This document shows, in pieces, positions 9,326-17,575 of a stretch of 64,000 nt of DNA (positions are counted from its first letter, which is position 1; each line of letters begins with the position of its first letter). The position numbers and the translations under genes were made by a program. Under the pieces are notes generated by a model that saw only the letters and a program-made list of their open reading frames with translations, made no database searches and was not told the origin of the DNA. This DNA is from Nocardioides sp. PD653-B2 (GTDB taxonomy: Bacteria > Actinomycetota > Actinomycetes > Propionibacteriales > Nocardioidaceae): contig NZ_BDJE01000016.1 in assembly GCF_002117935.1 (NCBI RefSeq), positions 62,001-126,000 on the forward strand, given 5' to 3'.

Positions 9326-10044
9326 CGGCGCCTCAGCAAGTAGAGGTCCATCACCCAACCGGCGGCAGCACGCGCCCGCTCGCGGGCCTCCTCGACCGCG
9401 GGCAGCACGTCGCCCACCCGGCCGGAGAGGAGCTCCTCGCTCGGTGTACCGAGGTTGGCGCCCCACCAGATCCGCCAGTCCTCCAGCCCCGCGAGGTCGA
9501 GCGTGCGGTTGAGCATCACGACGACGTTGTCCTGGCCCTGCTCGATCGCCTCGCGCAGCCGCCGACCGGTCGTCACGTGGACCGGTCGACCCACCTCGTG
9601 CAGCACGATCCGGTGCCTGGCCGCCAGCAGCTGCGGGGCGCTGATCCCGGGAGTGACGTCGACCTCCAGGTCCACGCGCTGCGCCATCGCCTCGACGATC
9701 CGCAGGGTCGAGTCGTACAGGGACGGATCGCCCCACACCAGCATCCCGACGTCGCCGGGTCGTTCGTCGAGGACCCGCAGGTGCGCGGTCACCCGAGCCT
9801 CGTGCCAGTCGTGGACCGCGCGGGCGTAGTCGTCGGGGTCGTCGCGGTCGCGCGGCGGATCGGAGACGACGACCAGGGGCGGGTCGCCGTAGGCCCGGCA
9901 GACCTCGGCGCGCACTTCGAGCAGCTGGTCGTCCTCGCCCTTGGCGAAGGCGAGGACGTAGTCGACCGTGCGCAGGGCGTCGGCTGCCTCTCGTGTGACG
10001 TGCTGCGGGCCCATGCCCACCCCGATGACGCGGACGCGCCTCAC
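9322..10044 (-). CDS. cobF: Precorrin-6A synthase (deacetylating)
   Basis: A 240-residue SAM-dependent methyltransferase of the tetrapyrrole methylase superfamily. Visible motifs are VIGVGMGPQHVT at the N-terminus, VWGDPSLYDST (the G-D-P-x-x-Y loop) and VTPGISAPQ, all usual for CobF. It methylates C-1 with loss of the acetyl group in the aerobic pathway. The GTG at 10044 overlaps the cobN stop. CobF indicates the oxygen-dependent route to cobalamin. Confidence 0.93.
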   Translation of the reverse strand: MRRVRVIGVGMGPQHVTREAADALRTVDYVLAFAKGEDDQLLEVRAEVCRAYGDPPLVVVSDPPRDRDDPDDYARAVHDWHEARVTAHLRVLDERPGDVGMLVWGDPSLYDSTLRIVEAMAQRVDLEVDVTPGISAPQLLAARHRIVLHEVGRPVHVTTGRRLREAIEQGQDNVVVMLNRTLDLAGLEDWRIWWGANLGTPSEELLSGRVGDVLPAVEEARERARAAAGWVMDLYLLRRR

Positions 10045-13000
10045 CCGCGGTCCTCCAGGTCTCCCTCGAGGTCGAGGTAGACGCCGCGCATGCGGTCCAG
10101 CACGTCGGGGTCGGGCTCGGCCCACAGCCCTCGGTCGACCGCTTCGTGCAGCTTCTCCACGATGCCGCGCAGGGCCCACGGGTTCGACTGCCTCATGAAG
10201 GCCTGGTTGGTCTCTTCGAGGACGTACTCCTGCGCCAGAGCGGTGTACATCCAGTCGTGGACCACGCCCGTGGTGGCGTCGAATCCGAAGAGGTAGTCGA
10301 CGGTCGCCGCGAGCTCGAAGGCCCCCTTGTAGCCGTGCCGCTGCATCGCGCCGATCCAGCGTGGGTTGACCACCCGCGCTCGGAATACCCGGTTGATCTC
10401 TTCCTGCAGCGTCCGGGTCCGTACGGCGTCAGGGGTCGTCGAGTCACCGACGTACGCCTTGGGGTCGCTGCCGGTCAGCGCACGCACGGTGGCGACCATG
10501 CCGCCGTGGTACTGGAAGTAGTCGTCGGAGTCGGCGATGTCGTGCTCGCGGGTGTCGATGTTCTTCGCGGCGACCATGATCCGTCGGTAGTTCACCCGCA
10601 TGTCGTCGGCGGCCGGCGCACCGTCCAGGCCGCGCCCGTAGGCGAAGCCGCCCCAGGCCGTGTAGACCTCGGCCAGGTCGCGGTCGTCGCGCCAGCTCCC
10701 CGACTCGACCACCTGGAGGATCCCGGCGCCGTACGAGCCCGGCTTGGAGCCGAAGATCCGCGTGGTGGCCCGTCGCTCGTCGCCGTGCTCGGCGAGGTCA
10801 GCTCGGGTGTGCGCCCGCACCAAGTTGAGGTGGTCTGGCTCGTCGAGGTCAGCCACCAGGCGTATGGCGTCGTCCAGCATCGCCACGACGTGAGGGAAGG
10901 CGTCGCGGAAGAAGCCGGAGATGCGGACGGTCACGTCGATCCGCGGACGGCCCAGCTCCTCGAGGGCTATCACCCGCAGGTCCTTGACTCGGCGAGACGC
11001 CTCGTCCCACTCCGGTCGCACACCGAGCAGGGCCAGCACCTCGGCGACGTCGTCACCCGACGTACGCATCGCGCTGGTCCCCCAGACGGAGAGCCCCACC
11101 GACGACGGGTAGCCGCCGGTCTCCTCGAGGTAGCGCTGCACCAGCGAGTCGGCCATCGCGCAACCGGTCTGCCACGCCAGCCGGGACGGCACGGCGCGAG
11201 GATCGACGGTGTAGAAGTTGCGGCCCGTCGGCAGCACGTTGACCAGTCCACGCAGCGGCGAACCGGACGGCCCGGCCGGGATGAACCCGCCGTCGAGCGC
11301 ATGCAGCACCGCGTCGAGCTCGTCGGTGGTGCGCTCCAGCCTGGGCACCACCTGGGTGGCGGCGAAGTGCAGCACCTCCTGGACGACCGGGTCGTCGTGC
11401 AGCTTGGCTGCGGTCCCCACCGCCCAGTCGGCGTCGTCCATCCGCTGCACCAGGTCGCGGGCCTGTCGCTCGAACTCGTCGACGGCCACGGTGGCCTCGG
11501 CGCCCTCCTTGAGACCCAGGGCCGCGCGCAGGCCCGGGACCGCGCGGGACTCACCGCCGAACACCTGAGCGGCGCGGAGGATCGCGAGCACCAGATTGAC
11601 GCGTGCCTCGCCCGCAGGCGCCTGGCCCAGGACGTGCAGCCCGTCGCGGATCTGGGCGTCCTTGATCTCACAGAGCCAGCCGTCGACGTGCAGAATGAAG
11701 TCGTCGAACTCCTCGTCGTCGGGGCGCTCGTCCAGGCCGAGGTCGCGGTGCATCTCTGCGGCGTGCATCAGCTGCCAGATCTCGCCGCGGATGGCCGGCA
11801 GCTTGGCCGGGTCCATCGCCGCGATGTTGGCGTGCTCGTCGAGCAGTTGCTCGAGCCGGGCGATGTCGCCGTAGGACTCGGCGCGCGCCATGGGCGGGAT
11901 CAGGTGGTCGACGATCGTGGCGTGCGCACGGCGCTTGGCCTGTGCCCCCTCCCCCGGGTCGTTGACGAGGAACGGGTAGATCAGCGGCAGGTTGCCGATC
12001 GCCGCGTCGGTGGCGCAGGCCGCGGAGAGCGCGGCGTTCTTGCCGGGCAGCCACTCCATCGAGCCGTGCTTGCCCAGGTGCACGACCGCGTGAGCCCCGA
12101 AGCCACCGGTGTCCTCCGACGCACCCAACCAGCGGTAGGCCGCGAGGTAGTGGTGCGACGGCGCGAGATCGGGGTCGTGGTAGATCGCGACCGGGTTCTC
12201 CCCGAAGCCCCTGGGCGGCTGGATGAGCAGGACGACGTTGCCCGCGGTGATCGTGGCGAGCACGATCTCCCCGCTGTCGTTGACGAAGAGTCGTCCGGGC
12301 GCGGGCCCCCACGCCTCGACCATCTCGGTCCGCAGCTCAGGGTGCAGGTCGGCCGTCCAGGCGGCGTACTGCTCCGGGGTGATCCGCACGTGCGCGTCGG
12401 TCAGCTGGGCCTGGGTCAGCCATTCCTCGTCCTGGCCGCCTGCCGCGATCAGCGCGTGGATCAGGGCGTCCCCGGCCTCGGTGTCGTCCTCGAGGTCGAG
12501 TCCGGGGATCGCACCCGTGGGGCCGAGGTCGTAGCCCGCGTCGCGCATCCGGCGCAGTAGCCGGACGGTGGAGACGGGGGTGTCCAGGCCCACGGCGTTG
12601 CCGACCCGGGAGTGCTTGGTGGGGTACGCCGACAGCATCAGCGCGACCTTGCGCTCGCTCGGCGGGATCCGCCGCAGGCGAGCATGGTTGACCGCGATGC
12701 CAGCGACCCGGGCAGATCGTTCGGCGTCGGCGACGTAGCGCGGCAAGCCGTCCTCGTCGATCTCCTTGAACGAGAACGGCGCGGTGATGATCCGGCCGTC
12801 GAACTCGGGGATCGCGATCTGGCTGGCCGAGTCGAGCGGCGTGACGCCGTCGTCGGAGGCCTCCCACTCCTCGCGACTGCTGGTCAGGCACAGCCCCTGG
12901 AGCACGGGGATGTCGAGCGCGGCGATCCGCTCCACGTCCCACGCCTCATCGTCCCCGCCGGCGCTGGCCCCGGCCGGCTGGCTCCCGCCGGCGGCGAGCA

Positions 13001-13646
13001 CGGTCACCACCAGGGCGTCGAGGGTGCCCAGGGCGGCATACAGCTCGTCGGGCGCGGAGCGCAGCGAGGAGCTGAAGATCGGCACGCCGACCGCCTGGCC
13101 GGTGGCGTCGACCGCGTCGGCGAGCGCGTGCGCGAACGAGGTGTTCCCGCTGGCCTGGTGGGCGCGGTAGAACAGCACGCCGACTCGGGGCAGCTCCGCT
13201 GACAGCGGAGGCCGCTCCAGCACGCCCCAGGCCGGGACCTCTACCGGGGCCTCGAACCCCTCGCCGGTGAGCAGCACGGTGTCGGAGAGGAAGGCGTGCA
13301 ACTGCGCGAGGTTGGCTGGGCCGCCCTCGGCGAGGTAGCGGTGCGCCTCTGCCGAGACACCGATCGGCACCGTCGAGAGCTCCATCAACTCGGCGCTGGG
13401 CTGCTGCTCCCCGCCGAGCACGACCATCGGCACCCCCGTCTCCCGGATGCGGGCGAAGCCGGAGCACAGGTCGTGCGGCGAGCCCAGGATGCGCCCGACC
13501 ACGAGGTCGGCACCCTCAATGGTCTCCGCCATCGACTGGTGGCCGGGACGGGCCGGGTTGGCCCAGACGTAGGCGGCACCCGAGGCTCGCGCGGAAAGAA
13601 GGTCGGTGTCCGACGTGGACAGCAGCGCGATACGCATGCTTCTCAT
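10041..13646 (-). CDS. cobN: Cobaltochelatase large subunit CobN
   Basis: A protein of about 1201 residues, the normal size of CobN, which inserts cobalt into hydrogenobyrinate a,c-diamide together with smaller ATPase subunits. Family segments include HLGKHGSMEWLPGKNAAL, RGLVNVLPTGRNFYTVDPR and SVWGTSAMRTSGDD. I chose ATG 13646 because AGGAGGACC lies 6 bp upstream; an in-frame start further up would lie inside the riboswitch. It leads the operon cobN-cobF-ferredoxin-cobQ-cobK-cobU, each joined by 4-bp overlaps. A long antisense open frame over this gene is a GC-driven shadow. Confidence 0.95.
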   Translation of the reverse strand: MRSMRIALLSTSDTDLLSARASGAAYVWANPARPGHQSMAETIEGADLVVGRILGSPHDLCSGFARIRETGVPMVVLGGEQQPSAELMELSTVPIGVSAEAHRYLAEGGPANLAQLHAFLSDTVLLTGEGFEAPVEVPAWGVLERPPLSAELPRVGVLFYRAHQASGNTSFAHALADAVDATGQAVGVPIFSSSLRSAPDELYAALGTLDALVVTVLAAGGSQPAGASAGGDDEAWDVERIAALDIPVLQGLCLTSSREEWEASDDGVTPLDSASQIAIPEFDGRIITAPFSFKEIDEDGLPRYVADAERSARVAGIAVNHARLRRIPPSERKVALMLSAYPTKHSRVGNAVGLDTPVSTVRLLRRMRDAGYDLGPTGAIPGLDLEDDTEAGDALIHALIAAGGQDEEWLTQAQLTDAHVRITPEQYAAWTADLHPELRTEMVEAWGPAPGRLFVNDSGEIVLATITAGNVVLLIQPPRGFGENPVAIYHDPDLAPSHHYLAAYRWLGASEDTGGFGAHAVVHLGKHGSMEWLPGKNAALSAACATDAAIGNLPLIYPFLVNDPGEGAQAKRRAHATIVDHLIPPMARAESYGDIARLEQLLDEHANIAAMDPAKLPAIRGEIWQLMHAAEMHRDLGLDERPDDEEFDDFILHVDGWLCEIKDAQIRDGLHVLGQAPAGEARVNLVLAILRAAQVFGGESRAVPGLRAALGLKEGAEATVAVDEFERQARDLVQRMDDADWAVGTAAKLHDDPVVQEVLHFAATQVVPRLERTTDELDAVLHALDGGFIPAGPSGSPLRGLVNVLPTGRNFYTVDPRAVPSRLAWQTGCAMADSLVQRYLEETGGYPSSVGLSVWGTSAMRTSGDDVAEVLALLGVRPEWDEASRRVKDLRVIALEELGRPRIDVTVRISGFFRDAFPHVVAMLDDAIRLVADLDEPDHLNLVRAHTRADLAEHGDERRATTRIFGSKPGSYGAGILQVVESGSWRDDRDLAEVYTAWGGFAYGRGLDGAPAADDMRVNYRRIMVAAKNIDTREHDIADSDDYFQYHGGMVATVRALTGSDPKAYVGDSTTPDAVRTRTLQEEINRVFRARVVNPRWIGAMQRHGYKGAFELAATVDYLFGFDATTGVVHDWMYTALAQEYVLEETNQAFMRQSNPWALRGIVEKLHEAVDRGLWAEPDPDVLDRMRGVYLDLEGDLEDRG

Positions 13647-13671
13647 GGGCCAGGTCCTCCTCGGGGTTCTC

Positions 13672-13800
13672 GCCCCGTTGGGTGAATGTCCCGTGGCCAG
13701 TGTCTGGCTGTGCCGGCCGTCAGGTACGAGGACCGGCGTCACAGTGGCGGAACCGCCCCGGACTCTCACCGGGTTCCTGTTCCACGAGACGCGCGTGCGG
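13672..13800 (-). promoter_or_regulatory. Cobalamin riboswitch upstream of cobN
   Basis: Read on the minus strand, this region holds GGAACCCGGTGAGAGTCCGG, then CGGTTCCGCCACTGTGA, and later GCCAGACACTGGC. These are the conserved core elements of the cobalamin riboswitch family (the G-A-A-x-C-C-G-G-T-G box and the C-G-C-C-A-C-T-G-T box). The cobN start follows about 25 bp beyond the last element. It should repress the minus-strand cob operon when adenosylcobalamin is abundant. Confidence 0.9.
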
Positions 13801-13979
13801 CCACCCTAGGGGACGCCGGTGCCTCGCGGCCGGCGCGTCTCGACCGGCTGACAGCCGAGCGGGCCGCCAGCGCCGCCATCGGGGACAGTTCCCCTCACCT
13901 CGTGTCAGCCATGCGCAACGGATCCCGCACCACCACAAGACCCCGTGGCAGCCCCACGTTCCGTACTTAAGGGACCGGA

Positions 13980-14070
13980 TAGCGAGGCAGGATTTGAACC
14001 TGAACCCTCTGGACGTGATCAGAGGCTTTGCGACGACTACGGTTTCGGGCCGGAAGCTACCGATTCGCTC
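13980..14070 (-). other. tRNA-like remnant (degenerate class II shape)
   Basis: On the minus strand a T-arm-like CAGG-TTCAAAT-CCTG is followed by CTCGCTA. That could partly pair with GAGCGAA about 85 bases upstream (core AGCGA with TCGCT). A hairpin CCTCTG...CAGAGG with an 8-base loop could be a long variable arm. However, acceptor ends mismatch, the outer T-stem pair is T-C, no CCA follows, and no anticodon arm with a normal loop is obvious. I read it as a decayed tRNA or a chance resemblance, not a working tRNA. Confidence 0.25.
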
Positions 14071-14186
14071 GGTGTGGTGAGGGATTCGCCCTCGCTTCCA
14101 GTCTCAGGGTACCCGTCGAGTACCGAGTGAGACGGGCCCAATGTGGACCGTTAATGGACACCTATCAAATCCTGAGCGATGTGGAC

Positions 14187-14325
14187 TCAGTGCGAGGGAA
14201 GCTCGCCGGTGAGCCGCCCGTGTCGCTCGGCGTTGGCCTCGTTGAGGCCGGTGATCTCGACGGTCTTGCCCTTGCGCTCGTACTTGGTGGTGATGGCATC
14301 AAGCTCAGCAACGCTCGGGATGGGC
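14187..14325 (-). pseudogene. Remnant of a SulP-family anion transporter (STAS domain tail)
   Basis: Reading the minus strand down to a TGA at 14187-14189 gives about 45 residues that include SVAELDAITTKYERKGKTV and EITGLNEANAERHGRLTGEL. This matches the C-terminal part of the STAS domain of SulP sulfate/anion transporters, in the typical order: L-D-A-I, K-Y-x-x-K-G-K-x-V-E-I, G-L-N, H-G-x-L-x-G-x-L. Upstream in the same frame a stop follows within about 15 codons, and no transporter domain exists. Only the gene's tail survives. It is too short to function as a transporter. Confidence 0.6.
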
Positions 14326-14385
14326 CGACGAGTTCATCAGTCAACTGGCGCGAGAGCTGGGCTGAGCGCCCAGGCTGGCCGCTCG

Positions 14386-14838
14386 TCAGCCGCTGGTCTC
14401 TCCGGACTCGAGCAGCCGCTTGAGCCTCGCCAGGTCCTTGGTCGTGGCTCGCCGCATAGCCAGTTCCATCACCGGTCCGGCGACCCGGGAGAAGCCAGAG
14501 GGAACGCCGCGGTTGCGCAGGGTCATCCGGGTGCCACCTTCGCGAGCGGGCTCCCAGGTATAGGTCGTCTCCATCGGGAACGGCCCATCCGCCGTGCGCA
14601 TCACGAGCCGCTCACCCGGCACCCATTCGGCCACTTCATAGGTGTAGGCCAGCCTTCGACCGAGAAACTGGGCGACGAAGTCCATTCTTGACCCGACCTC
14701 CACGGGCGGCTCGGTCTGCCAGTCGACGGACTTGATGTTGGCGTACCAGGCCGGGGCGTTTCCCGGATCTCCGGCGTACGCCGCCACCTCGGCGGGCGAC
14801 CGGTTGATCGTGGTCTCCACCAGGACGTCGACACTCAT
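14386..14838 (-). CDS. SRPBCC (START-like) family protein
   Basis: A 150-residue single-domain protein with the Bet-v1/polyketide-cyclase pattern. It has an N-terminal VLVETTINRSPAEVAAYAGDP helix entry, a central P-P-V-E-V-G-S segment, and a long C-terminal helix with VMELAMRRATTKDLARLKRLLE. The ATG at 14838 gives MSVDVLVE; an ATG three codons earlier is also possible, and neither has a clear ribosome binding site. It probably binds a hydrophobic ligand; the substrate is unknown. It lies near another SRPBCC gene and an ArsR regulator but is separated from them by about 50 bp. Confidence 0.75.
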   Translation of the reverse strand: MSVDVLVETTINRSPAEVAAYAGDPGNAPAWYANIKSVDWQTEPPVEVGSRMDFVAQFLGRRLAYTYEVAEWVPGERLVMRTADGPFPMETTYTWEPAREGGTRMTLRNRGVPSGFSRVAGPVMELAMRRATTKDLARLKRLLESGETSG

Positions 14839-14890
14839 GCACACCATTCTGGCGGATCGCGCTCGAGTGCCGACAGCCAGTCATCCTCGC

Positions 14891-15388
14891 CTATGCCTCG
14901 TCTCCTCCTGCCACGAGTGCTTCGAGCTTGTCGAGTGCCATCGCCCATCCGACGGCGCCGGGCGAGCCGGCGGGAATGCCGACGTGAGTCAGGACCAGTC
15001 TGGTCGAGCCCTCGATGTTCTTGAGTTCGACACGGACTTCCGTTGTCGTTGGATGACCCTCCGGCATTCCGGTCAGCTCGGGCGACAGCGTGTTGCCGTT
15101 CTCGTCCGCCATGAAGTCGGTGTAGACGAGCCGCTGATTCTCCACGACCTCGCGGTACTCGCCGGCGAACCACATCTGCATCGCGCCGTTGGGTGTCATG
15201 ACCTCCATGTGGAGCAGCCGCCGGCCCCCGACGCGCACGTCCATGGTGATGACCCGGACCGACGCCCCGCTCGGGCCGTACCACGCGGCGAAGTGTTCCG
15301 GCTCGGTCCACAACCGCCAGATCGATTCGGGTGGCGCTGGGAACACCCGCTCAATCACCACGGAGTCGCTGGTGTCGTCATCGGTCAT
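14891..15388 (-). CDS. SRPBCC protein of the AHSA1-like type
   Basis: A 165-residue protein with the Aha1-C-terminal-like pattern: IERVFPAPPESIWRLWTEPEHFAAWYGP near the N-terminus, GGRRLLHMEV in the middle and GWAMALDKLEALV at the end. Members are often encoded right after an ArsR regulator, as here, where its ATG overlaps the ArsR stop by 11 bp. Function is not established for this subgroup; ligand binding is the usual guess. Confident domain call. Confidence 0.85.
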   Translation of the reverse strand: MTDDDTSDSVVIERVFPAPPESIWRLWTEPEHFAAWYGPSGASVRVITMDVRVGGRRLLHMEVMTPNGAMQMWFAGEYREVVENQRLVYTDFMADENGNTLSPELTGMPEGHPTTTEVRVELKNIEGSTRLVLTHVGIPAGSPGAVGWAMALDKLEALVAGGDEA

Positions 15389-15749
15389 GGTCGGTGCCCG
15401 TCTCTGTGTGTTGGAGTTGCTGGAGGTAGGTGTCCATCCGATCGAATCGGTCCTCCCAGATGGGCCGGTACTGCTCGGCCCATCTGGAGACCTCGTGCAG
15501 CGGCGCGGCGTCCAGGGTGCAGGGCCGGTACTGCGCTCGCTGGCCCCGAACAATCAGTCCAGCCCGTTCGAGCACCTTGAGGTGCTTGGAGATCGCTGGC
15601 AGCGACAACTGGAATGGCTTCGCCAGTTCGTTGACGCTTGCCTCGCCGGCCACGAGCCGCGCGAGGATGGCCCTGCGCGTCGAGTTCGCCAGTGCTGCAA
15701 ACGTCTCGTCTAGGCGATCATCCGCCAGTGCTACCGCCACACCATCCAT
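15378..15749 (-). CDS. ArsR-family winged-helix repressor
   Basis: A 123-residue regulator with a central winged HTH: STRRAILARLVAGEASVNELA leading into the recognition helix LSLPAISKHLKVLERAGLI. It lacks the cysteine pairs of metal-sensing ArsR proteins, so it probably does not sense arsenic or metals. This matches the SRPBCC-coupled ArsR subgroup. It starts the two-gene operon with the AHSA1-like gene and probably regulates itself through the AT-rich sequence just upstream. Confidence 0.88.
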   Translation of the reverse strand: MDGVAVALADDRLDETFAALANSTRRAILARLVAGEASVNELAKPFQLSLPAISKHLKVLERAGLIVRGQRAQYRPCTLDAAPLHEVSRWAEQYRPIWEDRFDRMDTYLQQLQHTETGTDHDR

Positions 15750-15800
15750 CGTATTTTTCCTATCGGTTAATTAATCAAGTAGCAAACTACGACGGATTGG
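15750..15800 (-). promoter_or_regulatory. AT-rich promoter/operator before the ArsR gene
   Basis: In a GC-rich setting this short stretch carries the palindrome TTAATTAA (15767-15774) and a small inverted repeat GTAG-caaa-CTAC (15779-15790). ArsR-type repressors usually bind AT-rich dyads overlapping their own promoter, so one of these is a plausible operator. This is inference from position and symmetry. Confidence 0.4.
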
Positions 15801-15846
15801 GGACGAGGTCAAGGCGGCCCGCACGGGCGCCGAGCAGCGCGTGCTG

Positions 15847-16230
15847 CTAGGAGGAGAGCCCCTGCCGCGCGAAGTCGGCGGCCTCGGCGAGCAGCGATTG
15901 CCACAGTTCGCGGTCCGCCGCAGTGATCGCTACCCATTCACGAAAGACCTTGCCAGCTGGGGCGAACGGGTCTCCGACACCGTTCTCAATGAGTTCGGTG
16001 ACTCGTTGGCGAGGCAGCTTCACGACGAGGCACCGGGTCTTGTCGTCGTAGGAGGCTAGGAACTTGCCAGCCAGCCGCACACAGGGGTAGCCCATCATCG
16101 TGGCTCGGCCGATGGCCGGGTCGTAGAGCAGGTCGTCGGTGAGCTCCTCGTACAGCTCGCGGGCTGCAGCGTCGGGACCGTCCCCGTCGGAGGGCTCCGA
16201 CGGGGACGGGCGCTGCGGCTTGGTCGCCAT
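15847..16230 (-). CDS. TfoX N-terminal / YjbR-like small protein
   Basis: A 127-residue protein. Residues about 40-100 (RATMMGYPCVRLAGKFLASYD, CLVVKLP, then FREWVAI) resemble the MmcQ/YjbR and TfoX-N fold proteins, small proteins of unclear function. An N-terminal charged tail (about 25 residues) looks disordered. The ATG overlaps the stop of the glyoxalase-fold gene by one base, so the two are probably cotranscribed. The family assignment is by pattern only. Confidence 0.55.
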   Translation of the reverse strand: MATKPQRPSPSEPSDGDGPDAAARELYEELTDDLLYDPAIGRATMMGYPCVRLAGKFLASYDDKTRCLVVKLPRQRVTELIENGVGDPFAPAGKVFREWVAITAADRELWQSLLAEAADFARQGLSS

Positions 16231-16619
16231 CAGGCCGCCGGCGGGGTAAAGACGCCGAATTGGTTGCCCGAGGGGTCTCGCAGGTAGGCGAAGGTCGGTG
16301 CGCCCGGGCCGGGGTCGAGGTGCTTGCTCAGCACCGTGCCGCCGAGCTGCTCGGCGTCGGCGCAGGTGGCTTCGACGTCGGCGACGAGGATGTAGAACAC
16401 CGCGTGGTCGGGCACTTGCCCGCCGGTTCCGAAGATGCCGCCCATTGGCGCATCCGCTCCGGAGGCCGTGATGTTGCGGTAGTCCATGCCGCCGGACGCA
16501 GCGGGCCCGTCGGCATCGAAGGTCCAGTCGAAGAGGCTGCCGTAGAACTTGGTGGCACCGTCCGGATCACTGGTCGCGACTTCGAACCAGGCGAGGCTGC
16601 CGGGAGTTGGGTTGGTCAT
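16230..16619 (-). CDS. VOC (glyoxalase/bleomycin-resistance fold) family protein
   Basis: A 129-residue protein with two beta-alpha-beta-beta modules. The first begins SLAWFEVATSDPDGATKFYGSLFDWTF and the second contains AVFYILVADVEATC. The end RDPSGNQFGVFTP is a standard VOC closing motif. It may be a lyase, dioxygenase or binding protein; no substrate can be read from the sequence. ATG 16619 is chosen because it begins the first module directly. Confidence 0.85.
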   Translation of the reverse strand: MTNPTPGSLAWFEVATSDPDGATKFYGSLFDWTFDADGPAASGGMDYRNITASGADAPMGGIFGTGGQVPDHAVFYILVADVEATCADAEQLGGTVLSKHLDPGPGAPTFAYLRDPSGNQFGVFTPPAA

Positions 16620-16641
16620 GGGGTCTCCTTCTGCTTGCAGA

Positions 16642-17430
16642 TCACCCGCCGAGGCGACGGGTCGCACCCAGCGTCTCGACCACTCGCGACAGCCCTATGT
16701 CGGAGTTTGAGGAAGAAATATCGAAGTTGAGGGACTTCTCCGGCAGCTTGGTCTCGTGGCCGTCGACTACCGTCTCCGGGGCGACGCGTTGCGGCCGTGG
16801 CGGTGACGGTGTCCGCTCGGCTTCGGTGATGCGATCCATGCGGAAGACCCGGTCGTCGTGTCTGAGGTGGCAGAACGCGGTGAGGTAGGAGCCGTTGGGT
16901 CCGACCACGACGTGCTGCGGTTCGATCTCGCGCTCGGTCTCGAGGCCACCGACGTCGACGTAGCGGACGCGCAGGACGTGGTTGTCGCGCACCGCCGACC
17001 AGATGGTCTCGGCGATCTCGGCATCGGGATCGGGCACGGGTTGGACCAGAAGCCGGACCTTCTCGGCCGCGCCGCGCGCTTCCTCAAGTGCCCTCTCGGG
17101 CATCGCCGCAACGATCTTCTGCATGGCGCTGCGGGCGTCGCGAGTGAAGAGAACGTGCTCGTTGCGGCTCAGCGCCACGGCGATCGCCGCCGCCTCGCGT
17201 GGGGTGAAGTTGAGCGGAGGCAGGCTCATCGAGCGGTCGAGGGTGTATCCCCCGGTCCGGCCCTGCTTCGTAGCGAGCGGAACGCCGGCCTGTCCAAGAG
17301 CACTGAGGTCGCGTTCGATGGTGCGCACGCTGACCTCGAAGTGCTCGGCCAGTCGCGCCGCCGTGCGGCCGCGGGGTCCCGCCGCCCGAAGCTCTTCGAC
17401 CAGCGCGTAGAGGCGGTCGATGCGGTTCAT
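16642..17430 (-). CDS. HTH-WYL transcriptional regulator
   Basis: A 262-residue regulator. The N-terminal DeoR-type winged helix includes RIDRLYALVEEL and TAARLAEHFEVSVRTIERD. The central WYL-type sensor domain begins with VQPVPDPDAEIAETIW and contains LRVRYVDVGG and EIEPQHVVVGPNGSYLTAFCH, where the family W-Y-L signature would be W/Y-x-L. WYL regulators often respond to nucleic acid or nucleotide ligands. The target is unknown, possibly the downstream glyoxalase-fold pair. ATG 17430 was chosen over longer frames because the HTH starts immediately. Confidence 0.85.
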   Translation of the reverse strand: MNRIDRLYALVEELRAAGPRGRTAARLAEHFEVSVRTIERDLSALGQAGVPLATKQGRTGGYTLDRSMSLPPLNFTPREAAAIAVALSRNEHVLFTRDARSAMQKIVAAMPERALEEARGAAEKVRLLVQPVPDPDAEIAETIWSAVRDNHVLRVRYVDVGGLETEREIEPQHVVVGPNGSYLTAFCHLRHDDRVFRMDRITEAERTPSPPRPQRVAPETVVDGHETKLPEKSLNFDISSSNSDIGLSRVVETLGATRRLGG

Positions 17431-17526
17431 GGCCTGAGCGTAAACCTGGGGACGGACAGTTCTAAGGCGCCGGGAGCGCTGGGCCCGCGTGAGCACCATG
17501 CGCCTACGGCCCCAAAGTGGGCTTAC

Positions 17527-17540
17527 GTAAGCGCGCTCAC
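17527..17540. promoter_or_regulatory. Crp-like palindrome, site A
   Basis: The sequence GTAAGCGCGCTCAC is an imperfect palindrome matching the Crp-family layout TGTRA-N6-TCACA. Its centre is 42.5 bp before the ATG at 17576, and a -10-like hexamer GATCAT (17563-17568) stands 7 bp before that ATG. This is the geometry of a class II activator site on a leaderless transcript. The same motif recurs at four more places in the next 17 kb. Confidence 0.7.
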
Positions 17541-17575
17541 AGAGATCGTGTCGGGTCCGCCCGATCATCACAGGT

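Larger units (their letters stand above)
13801..14385. other. Gene-poor stretch with remnants only
   Basis: Between the cobN riboswitch and the first SRPBCC gene there is no intact gene I can support. The open frames here are short and compositionally unconvincing. The region holds a tRNA-like piece and the tail of a SulP-type transporter gene (both listed separately), so it looks like a scar of past deletions or insertions. Confidence 0.6.

Noticed and set aside
10146..12560. An 804-residue open frame antisense to cobN
   Set aside because: CobN is certain on the other strand; this frame is rich in His/Arg/Val/Gly and has no domain pattern.
13980..14070. An intact tRNA gene
   Set aside because: Acceptor ends do not pair, a T-stem pair is mismatched and no proper anticodon loop can be drawn, so it is kept only as a tRNA-like remnant.
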